Assembly (NCBI RefSeq): GCF_012223425.1
Contig: NZ_CP038799.1
Span: 1,612,001-1,676,000 of the forward strand
Reading direction: 5' to 3'
From: Mycolicibacterium frederiksbergense
GTDB lineage: Bacteria; Actinomycetota; Actinomycetes; Mycobacteriales; Mycobacteriaceae
DNA length: 64,000 bases
Numbering within the stretch: the first letter of the stretch is position 1; each line of letters opens with the position of its first letter. The notes under the pieces were generated by a model. It ran no database searches, had not been told where the DNA came from, and saw only the letters and a list, made by a program, of their open reading frames with translations. Below are positions 58,064 through 64,000 of this stretch, in pieces. The position numbers and the translations under genes are program-made.

Positions 58064-58987
58064 ATGAGCCAGAAATGGACCGAAGCACATGTCCCTGACC
58101 AGTCCGGACGGGTCGCGATCGTCACGGGCTCCAATACCGGCCTCGGCTACGAAACGGCCCGGGTGCTCGCCGAACGCGGCGCCCACGTCGTCATCGCGGT
58201 ACGCGACACCGCCAAGGGCGACCAGGCGGCGGCCAAGATCCGCGCCGCCGTGCCCGATGCCGATCTCAAGGTGGCGGCCCTCGACCTGGGCTCGCTGCAG
58301 TCGGTCCGCACCGCGGCCGCCCAGCTCACGACCGACTACCCGCGTATCGATCTGCTGATCAACAACGCCGGCGTCATGTACCCGCCCAAGCAGACCACCG
58401 CCGACGGTTTCGAACTGCAGTTCGGCACCAACCATCTCGGACACTTCGCCCTGACCGGCCTGCTGCTGGAAAACATTCTGCCCGTAGAGAATTCGCGGGT
58501 GGTCACGGTCGCCAGCATCGCCCACCGCAATCAGGCCAAGATCGACTTCGACGATCTGCAGTGGGAACGCAAGAAGTACAACCGGGTCGCCGCCTACGGG
58601 CAGGCCAAGCTGGCCAACCTGATGTTCAGCTACGACCTCAACCGCCGCCTCGCCGGCAAGAACACCCTGTCGGTGGCCGCCCACCCCGGTGTCTCCAACA
58701 CCGAACTGATGCGGCACACCCCCGGAAACACCCTGCCCGGGTTCGACACCCTGGCCGGCCTGGTCACCAACTCGCCGTTGGTCGGCGCGCTGGCGACCCT
58801 GCGCGCCGCCACCGCCAAGGATGTCCGCGGCGGGCAGTACTACGGGCCGGCCTTCCCGGTCGCCGCCATGGGATTGGTCGGCCATCCGCAGCTGGTGACC
58901 TCCAGCGCGCAGTCCCACGACACCGCCATCCAGCAGCGGCTGTGGACGGTGTCCGAGGAACTGACCGGCGTCACGTTCCCGCTCTGA
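58064..58987 (+). CDS. Short-chain dehydrogenase/reductase (Rv0439c-like)
   Basis: A 307-aa retinol-dehydrogenase-like SDR, first gene of a conserved five-gene run. Cofactor motif [23 protein letters not shown], and [13 protein letters not shown] with the catalytic Tyr-xxx-Lys. It sits in the position of Rv0439c, next to moeA, whereas the similar gene at 52613-53509 is the extra copy. Its TGA overlaps the moeA ATG by 1 nt. Substrate unknown. Confidence 0.9.
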   Translation: MSQKWTEAHVPDQSGRVAIVTGSNTGLGYETARVLAERGAHVVIAVRDTAKGDQAAAKIRAAVPDADLKVAALDLGSLQSVRTAAAQLTTDYPRIDLLINNAGVMYPPKQTTADGFELQFGTNHLGHFALTGLLLENILPVENSRVVTVASIAHRNQAKIDFDDLQWERKKYNRVAAYGQAKLANLMFSYDLNRRLAGKNTLSVAAHPGVSNTELMRHTPGNTLPGFDTLAGLVTNSPLVGALATLRAATAKDVRGGQYYGPAFPVAAMGLVGHPQLVTSSAQSHDTAIQQRLWTVSEELTGVTFPL

Positions 58988-60201
58988 TGCGTTCGGTCGA
59001 GGAACACCAGCAGGTCGTCGCCGGCCTGGTGCGGGCCCGGGCGGCCGTGACGATGGCTCCGGGCGACGCTCTCGGGCTGGTGCTGGCCGGCGATGTCGTC
59101 GCCGGACTGTCGCTGCCCGGTTTCGACAATTCGGCGATGGACGGTTTCGCGGTGCTGGCCACCGATATCGCCGCGGCCAGCGCCGAGAACCCGGTCACCC
59201 TGCCGGTCACCGATGACATCCCGGCCGGGCGCACCGATACCCAGCCGCTGAAACCCGGCACCGCACAACGCATCATGACCGGGGCGCCGCTGCCGCCCGG
59301 GGCCACCACCGTGGTCCCCGTCGAGTCCACGGACGCGGACTTCTCCGCCAGTGCCGCGCAGGTGCAGATCCGCGCCGCCACCAAGGACGGCCAGCACATC
59401 CGGCGGGCCGGTGAGGACGTCGCCGCCGGGACCACGGTGCTGCGGGCCGGTCAGCGGCTCACCCCGGCCGCACTGGGCCTGGTCGCCGCGCTGGGCCTGG
59501 CCGAGGTGAGCGTGCTGCCGCGGCCCCGGGTGCTGGTGATGTCGACGGGAACGGAGCTGGTCGCGCCCGGCACACCGCTGTTGCCCGGCCAGATCTACGA
59601 GTCCAATGCGGTGATGCTGGCCGCCGCCGTGCGTGATGTGGGCGCCGAGGTGATCGCCTCGACGATGGTCGGTGACGACGTCGATACCTTCCTGGCCGCG
59701 CTGGCGGCCCACGCCGGGCAGGCCGACCTGATCATCACGACCGGCGGGGTGAGCGCGGGCGCCTACGAAGTGGTCAAGGATGCCCTCGGTGGACAGGTCG
59801 AATTCGTGAAGGTGGCCATGCAGCCGGGGATGCCGCAGGGTTGCGGGCGGGTGGCCGGCGTCCCCATCGTCACCCTGCCCGGCAACCCGGTCAGCGCCCT
59901 GGTGTCCTTCGAGGTGTTCCTGCGTCCGCCGCTGCGCGCCGCGATGGGCCTGCCCGCCGATCGCCCCCGCATCACCGCCACACTCGCCGAGGACCTGACC
60001 TCCCCGGCCGGCAAACGGCAGTTCCGCCGCGGTGTACTCGGCTTCGAGAAGGGGCAGGCCGTCGTCACCAGCTACGGTCCGCCCGCCTCGCATCACCTGC
60101 GCTGGCTGGCATCGTCGAACTGCCTGCTGGACATCCCCCGCGGTGTCGACAAGGTGGCCGCCGGGTCACAGGTCGATGTGTGGGACCTGTCGACTTCCTG
60201 A
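58987..60201 (+). CDS. moeA: Molybdopterin molybdenumtransferase MoeA (MoeA2-like)
   Basis: Inserts molybdate into adenylated molybdopterin in molybdenum cofactor synthesis. 404 aa with the linking domain GFDNSAMDGFAVLA, the MPT-binding domain motifs VMSTGTELVAPG and IITTGGVSAGAYE and the C-terminal VAMQPGMPQGCG/LPGNPVSALVSFEVF segments. ATG at 58987 overlaps the SDR stop (TGATG). Matches the MoeA2 (Rv0438c) position and length. Adjacent lipid genes have no obvious link to its function. Confidence 0.95.
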   Translation: MRSVEEHQQVVAGLVRARAAVTMAPGDALGLVLAGDVVAGLSLPGFDNSAMDGFAVLATDIAAASAENPVTLPVTDDIPAGRTDTQPLKPGTAQRIMTGAPLPPGATTVVPVESTDADFSASAAQVQIRAATKDGQHIRRAGEDVAAGTTVLRAGQRLTPAALGLVAALGLAEVSVLPRPRVLVMSTGTELVAPGTPLLPGQIYESNAVMLAAAVRDVGAEVIASTMVGDDVDTFLAALAAHAGQADLIITTGGVSAGAYEVVKDALGGQVEFVKVAMQPGMPQGCGRVAGVPIVTLPGNPVSALVSFEVFLRPPLRAAMGLPADRPRITATLAEDLTSPAGKRQFRRGVLGFEKGQAVVTSYGPPASHHLRWLASSNCLLDIPRGVDKVAAGSQVDVWDLSTS

Positions 60202-60225
60202 CCCCACGTAGAATCGGGAGCCAAT

Positions 60226-60936
60226 ATGGCCAGACCTGCGCGTTCACCCGATGACGACCGCTCAGAAGCGCAACGCTTCATCGAACTCGTCCGCTCCACC
60301 GTCCCTCCCGTCCACCCTGCCGGCCTGCCGTTCATCGCGGGTGGGCTGGGTCTGGCGGCGGCCGGCCGCAACCGCCGCTGGCTGCGCAACGCCGGTCTCG
60401 GCGCCGCGAGCTTCAGCGCACTGTTCTTCCGGCATCCGCCCCGAGTGCCACCGAGCAGGCCCGGGGTCGTGGTGGCACCCGCCGACGGACTCGTCACCCT
60501 GCTGGACACCGCCGTCCCGCCTGCCGAACTCGGCCTCGGCGACACCCCGATGAAGCGGATCAGCATCTTCCTGTCCGTGTTCGACGCCCATGTGCAGCGC
60601 GCGCCGGTGGCCGGTGAGGTCATCGCGGTGCAACACCGGCCGGGCAAGTTCCTGTCCGCCGACAAGGACACCGCCAGCGCGGACAACGAGCGCAACAGCC
60701 TGTGGCTGCGCACCCCCGAGGGTGTCGACATCGTCGCCGTACAGATCGCCGGGCTCGTCGCGCGGCGCATCGTGTGCAGCGCGCACACCGGCGACAAGCT
60801 CGCCCTCGGCGAGACCTACGGTCTGATCCGGTTCGGCTCCCGGCTGGACACCTATTTCCCGGCCGGTGCCCGCGTGCTCGTGGAGGGCGGTCAACGTGCC
60901 ATCGGTGGGGAAACCGTGCTAGCCGAGCTGCCCTGA
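60226..60936 (+). CDS. psd: Phosphatidylserine decarboxylase
   Basis: Converts phosphatidylserine to phosphatidylethanolamine. The 236-aa proenzyme has a pyruvoyl-forming cleavage site in [10 protein letters not shown]: autocleavage between Gly and Ser makes the Ser the pyruvoyl group. [12 protein letters not shown] and [17 protein letters not shown] are conserved. TAGAAT ends 11 nt before the ATG, a possible internal promoter. TGATG couples it to pssA. Confidence 0.96.
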   Translation: MARPARSPDDDRSEAQRFIELVRSTVPPVHPAGLPFIAGGLGLAAAGRNRRWLRNAGLGAASFSALFFRHPPRVPPSRPGVVVAPADGLVTLLDTAVPPAELGLGDTPMKRISIFLSVFDAHVQRAPVAGEVIAVQHRPGKFLSADKDTASADNERNSLWLRTPEGVDIVAVQIAGLVARRIVCSAHTGDKLALGETYGLIRFGSRLDTYFPAGARVLVEGGQRAIGGETVLAELP

Positions 60937-61790
60937 TGCAGCGGACAAAGCCTCGTCCGGCGGCGATGCGCATCCTGCCCAGCGCCACCACAGTGCTGGC
61001 GATCTGCGCGGGGCTGACGTCGATCAAGTTCGCGCTCGACAGCCGGCCGGACATCGCGCTCGCGCTGATCGGTGCCGCCGCGATCCTGGACGGTATCGAC
61101 GGCGGTATCGCGCGGGCGCTGGATGCCCAGTCGCGGATGGGCGCCGAGATCGACTCACTCGCCGACGCGGTGAACTTCGGGGTGGCACCCGCGTTGGTGG
61201 TCTACGTGACGTTGTTGCCGACGTCCCCGGTGGGCTGGATCTTCGCGCTGCTGTACTGCGTGTGCATCGTGCTGCGGTTGGCGCGCTTCAACGCGCTGCT
61301 CGATGACGACACCAAACCCGCCTACACCCGGCAGTATTTCACCGGGATGCCCGCGCCGTGCGGTGCCGTCGGCGTCATCGGCCCGCTCGCCGCGATGCTG
61401 CAGTTCGGGCAGGGTTGGTGGACCGCACCGTGGTTCGTCTGCCTGTGGTTCGCCGCGAACGCCTCCCTGCTGGTCAGCCGGGTCCCCACGCTGGCGCTGA
61501 AATCGGTCTCGATGCCGCCCAACGCGGCGCCGTTCCTGCTGATCGCCATCGCCGCCGCGGCCGCCGCGCTGTTGCTGTTCCCCTACGTCCTGGTGCTGCT
61601 CATCATCGTCGGCTACGTCTGCATCATCCCGTTCACCGTGCGCAGCGAACGCTGGGCGAAGGCCCGGCCCGAGACGTGGAACGACAAACCCGGCCAACGC
61701 CGCCAGGCCCGCCGCGCGATCCGCCGTGCGCAGCCGCACCGCCGCTCGGTGTCACGTCTGGGCCTGCGCAAGCCGCAGGGCCGCAAATGA
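60936..61790 (+). CDS. pssA: CDP-diacylglycerol-serine O-phosphatidyltransferase PssA
   Basis: Membrane enzyme making phosphatidylserine from CDP-diacylglycerol and serine, the step before Psd. 284 aa; the CDP-alcohol phosphotransferase motif runs from DGIDGGIAR to GAEIDSLAD near residues 52-76, with the conserved Asp residues. Six or so membrane segments follow. C-terminus is strongly basic (QARRAIRRAQPHRRSV). It overlaps the next gene by 4 nt (ATGA). Confidence 0.96.
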   Translation: MQRTKPRPAAMRILPSATTVLAICAGLTSIKFALDSRPDIALALIGAAAILDGIDGGIARALDAQSRMGAEIDSLADAVNFGVAPALVVYVTLLPTSPVGWIFALLYCVCIVLRLARFNALLDDDTKPAYTRQYFTGMPAPCGAVGVIGPLAAMLQFGQGWWTAPWFVCLWFAANASLLVSRVPTLALKSVSMPPNAAPFLLIAIAAAAAALLLFPYVLVLLIIVGYVCIIPFTVRSERWAKARPETWNDKPGQRRQARRAIRRAQPHRRSVSRLGLRKPQGRK

Positions 61791-63967
61791 CCCAGACCGA
61801 GCACACCGAAGAGACACCGCTGAACCACCTGCGGCTGACGGCCCGGCTCAACACCTCCGCGCTGGACAGCCGCCGCGGCGTGGTGCGCCTGCATCCGGAG
61901 GCCATTGCCGCACTCGGTCTCCGCGAATGGGATGCGGTGTCGCTGCTGGGAGCGCGCACCACCGCCGCAGTCGTCGGGATTGCGCCCGCGGGCACCCCCG
62001 CCGGGGTGGCGCTGCTCGACGACGTCACGCTGTCCAACGCCGGCCTGCGGGAGAACACCGCCGTGGTGGTGGCCCCGGTAACCGTCAATGGCGCCCGCTC
62101 GGTCACCCTGACCGGTTCCCGGCTGGCCACCCAGTCGGTATCGCCATCGACCCTGCGCATGGCGCTGCTCGGCAAGGTGCTGTCCGTCGGTGACACCGTC
62201 TCGTTGCTGCCCCGCGATCTCGGTCCGGGCACCTCGACATCGGCGGCGACCACCGCCCTGACCACGTCGGTGGGTATCACCTGGACCTCGGAGCTGCTGA
62301 CGGTGACCGACGTTGACCCGGCCGGAACCGTGAGCGTGCAACCCAATTCGAATGTCTGCTGGGGTGACGGCACCACGGCCGCGACCCCGGCCGCCCCCAG
62401 TCAGGCGCCGGCCGCACCGGCGATCCCGCTCGACGATCTGAAGGGCGCCCACGTCCAGGCCGGCAAATTGGCGGAGTGGCTCAAGCTGGCGCTCGACGAG
62501 CCGCAACTGCTGGAGAGCCTGGGCGCCACAGCACATCTCGGCGTCCTGGTCAGCGGTCCCGCCGGTGTCGGCAAGTCCACACTGGTGCGGGCCGTGTGCG
62601 CCGAACGCCGCCTGATCGAGCTGGACGGCCCCGAGGTCGGATCGTTGCGCGCCGAGGACCGGCTGTCCAGCGTGGCGTCCGCGGTCGCCTCGGTCCGCGA
62701 CGGTGGCGTGCTGCTCATCACCGATATCGACGCGCTGCTGCCCTCGACCGCCGAACCGGTGGCCACGTTGATCCTCGCCGAACTGCGTGATGCGGTGTCC
62801 ACCAAGGGTTCCGCGTTCATCGCCACCTCGGCGCTGCCCGACAACGTCGATGCCCGGTTGCGGGCACCGGACCTGTGTGACCGCGAACTCGGACTGAGCC
62901 TGCCCGACGGGGCCACCCGCGAGGCCCTGCTGGAGGTACTGCTGCGCGGGGTACCCGCACACGACCTCAACCTCGACGAGATCGGGGAACGCACACCGGG
63001 TTTCGTGGTCGCCGACCTGGCCGCCCTGGTCCGGGAGGCCGCCCTGCGGGCGGCGGCACGCGCCAGCGCCGACGGACAGCCGCCGGCGCTGACCCAGGAG
63101 GACTTCAGCGGGGCGCTGTCGGTCATCCGCCCGCTGTCCCGCTCGGCCACCGAGGAGGTGGCCGTCGGTTCGGTCACCCTCGAGGACGTCGGCGATATGG
63201 TGCAGACCAAGCAGGCACTGACCGAAGCGGTGCTGTGGCCGCTGCAGCACCCGGACACCTTCGCCCGCCTCGGCGTGCAACCCCCGCGTGGTGTGCTGCT
63301 CTACGGACCCCCGGGTTGCGGCAAGACGTTCGTGGTGCGCGCACTGGCGAGTTCGGGGCGCCTGTCCGTGCACGCCGTCAAGGGCGCCGAACTGATGGAC
63401 AAGTGGGTCGGTTCCTCGGAGAAGGCAGTGCGCGAATTGTTCCGCCGCGCACGCGATTCGGCGCCGTCGCTGGTGTTCCTCGACGAGATCGACGCACTCG
63501 CACCCCGTCGCGGGCAGAGTCACGATTCCGGGGTGACCGACCGGGTGGTGGCCGCGCTGCTGACCGAACTGGACGGCATCGACCCGCTGCGCGATGTGGT
63601 GGTGCTGGGTGCCACCAACCGCCCCGACCTGATAGATCCGGCCCTGCTGCGGCCGGGCCGGCTGGAGAAGCTGGTGTTCGTCGAACCACCGGATGCGCAG
63701 GCGCGCAAGGACATTCTGCGCACCGCGGGTAAGTCCATCCCACTCGCCGGGGATGTCGATCTCGATGCGCTCGCCGAGGATCTGGACGGGTACAGCGCCG
63801 CTGATTGCGTGGCGCTGCTGCGCGAGGCCGCGCTCACGGCGATGCGGCGCTCCATCGACGCCGCCGATGTCACCGCAGAGGACGTCGCCAAGGCCCGCGA
63901 GAATGTGCGCCCGTCACTGGACCCCGCACAGGTCGAGTCGCTACGCGCCTTCGCCGAGGGTCGCTAA
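61787..63967 (+). CDS. Two-domain AAA ATPase of the Cdc48/VAT type (Rv0435c-like)
   Basis: A 726-aa protein. The N-terminal domain (about 15-190) is a Cdc48-like double-psi barrel substrate domain. D1 has Walker A GPAGVGKST but its Walker B reads LLITDIDALL, with Thr-Asp in place of Asp-Glu. D2 has Walker A GPPGCGKT, Walker B LVFLDEIDAL and the arginine-containing LLRPGRLEK. D2 should therefore be the active ring and D1 may be weak or structural. The substrate is unknown; coupling to psd and pssA suggests a membrane or lipid link. Confidence 0.93.
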   Translation: MTQTEHTEETPLNHLRLTARLNTSALDSRRGVVRLHPEAIAALGLREWDAVSLLGARTTAAVVGIAPAGTPAGVALLDDVTLSNAGLRENTAVVVAPVTVNGARSVTLTGSRLATQSVSPSTLRMALLGKVLSVGDTVSLLPRDLGPGTSTSAATTALTTSVGITWTSELLTVTDVDPAGTVSVQPNSNVCWGDGTTAATPAAPSQAPAAPAIPLDDLKGAHVQAGKLAEWLKLALDEPQLLESLGATAHLGVLVSGPAGVGKSTLVRAVCAERRLIELDGPEVGSLRAEDRLSSVASAVASVRDGGVLLITDIDALLPSTAEPVATLILAELRDAVSTKGSAFIATSALPDNVDARLRAPDLCDRELGLSLPDGATREALLEVLLRGVPAHDLNLDEIGERTPGFVVADLAALVREAALRAAARASADGQPPALTQEDFSGALSVIRPLSRSATEEVAVGSVTLEDVGDMVQTKQALTEAVLWPLQHPDTFARLGVQPPRGVLLYGPPGCGKTFVVRALASSGRLSVHAVKGAELMDKWVGSSEKAVRELFRRARDSAPSLVFLDEIDALAPRRGQSHDSGVTDRVVAALLTELDGIDPLRDVVVLGATNRPDLIDPALLRPGRLEKLVFVEPPDAQARKDILRTAGKSIPLAGDVDLDALAEDLDGYSAADCVALLREAALTAMRRSIDAADVTAEDVAKARENVRPSLDPAQVESLRAFAEGR

Positions 63968-64000
63968 CCGCTCGATCGAGGCGGCCAGGTTTTCCGCGGT
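63941..64000 (-). CDS. Possible C-terminus of a convergent gene (partial, right edge)
   Basis: An open minus-strand frame enters from the right edge and stops at TAG 63943-63941, ending TAENLAASIERLATLGEGA. It would overlap the AAA ATPase gene by 27 bp. A convergent gene is expected here by comparison with M. tuberculosis, but 19 codons are too few to identify it. Confidence 0.25.
   Translation of the reverse strand, partial: TAENLAASIERLATLGEGA

Noticed and set aside
63968..64000. Assigning the right-edge fragment to the LonN-like gene Rv0434
   Set aside because: A convergent gene is expected, but 19 residues are too few and do not match the C-terminus I remember.

Overview
The window is chromosomal DNA of a mycobacterium, most likely a rapid grower (Mycolicibacterium-type). 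The evidence is uniformly high G+C, marker genes for mycothiol (mshA), mycolic acid modification (umaA and a pcaA-like gene), heparin-binding haemagglutinin (hbhA), the second chaperonin groEL2 and SenX3. The gene order largely follows, in reverse, the Mycobacterium tuberculosis segment Rv0490 to Rv0435c. That comparison is from memory, not a search. I see no rRNA, tRNA, CRISPR array or transposase gene.

Layout. 1-5 kb: senX3 (cut by the left edge), gpm1, a YbjN-like gene, mshA and a ROK-type regulator, all on the minus strand. 5-16 kb: cell-wall genes (lprQ L,D-transpeptidase, murB), a methyltransferase, a nitrilase-family amidase, a DUF2993 membrane protein, small conserved mycobacterial genes, hbhA with its HTH neighbour, a DUF445 protein, a TetR regulator and a first PPK2 kinase. 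16-26 kb: a DUF559 gene flanked by inverted repeats, then the fatty acid and glyoxylate block (umaA, fadB2, icl1, an acyl-ACP thioesterase, ramB) with its regulatory sites, lpdC and a second mycolate-modifying methyltransferase. 26-31 kb: a complete five-gene peptide/nickel-type ABC importer operon. 31-50 kb: a variable stretch with a prolyl oligopeptidase, a DctA-like carrier, a wax ester synthase, a second PPK2, dehydrogenases, an amidohydrolase and a second DUF559 gene. 50-64 kb: groEL2 with two CIRCE operators, a TetR/SDR pair, a helicase, a HAD phosphatase, two PH-domain membrane proteins, then the conserved run SDR - moeA - psd - pssA - two-domain AAA ATPase.

The most unusual part is 38.7-40.7 kb. 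Three tightly coupled genes (a glycine-zipper protein, a polytopic membrane protein and a PknH_C-like lipoprotein) sit in a segment of lower G+C with clustered ATA codons. They lie between an intact ppk2 gene and a decayed second copy of about 60 bp of that ppk2's 3' end. I read this as a small inserted islet, possibly an orphan effector/immunity module. The position and the direct repeat are seen in the sequence; the function is inferred.

Many genes have a TANNNT hexamer 5-7 nt before the start codon, as expected for leaderless mycobacterial transcripts. Promoter calls are made by eye. Start codons were chosen from family length, overlaps (ATGA, GTGA) and these hexamers. Other than the partial genes at the two ends there is no gene-free stretch longer than 300 bases.
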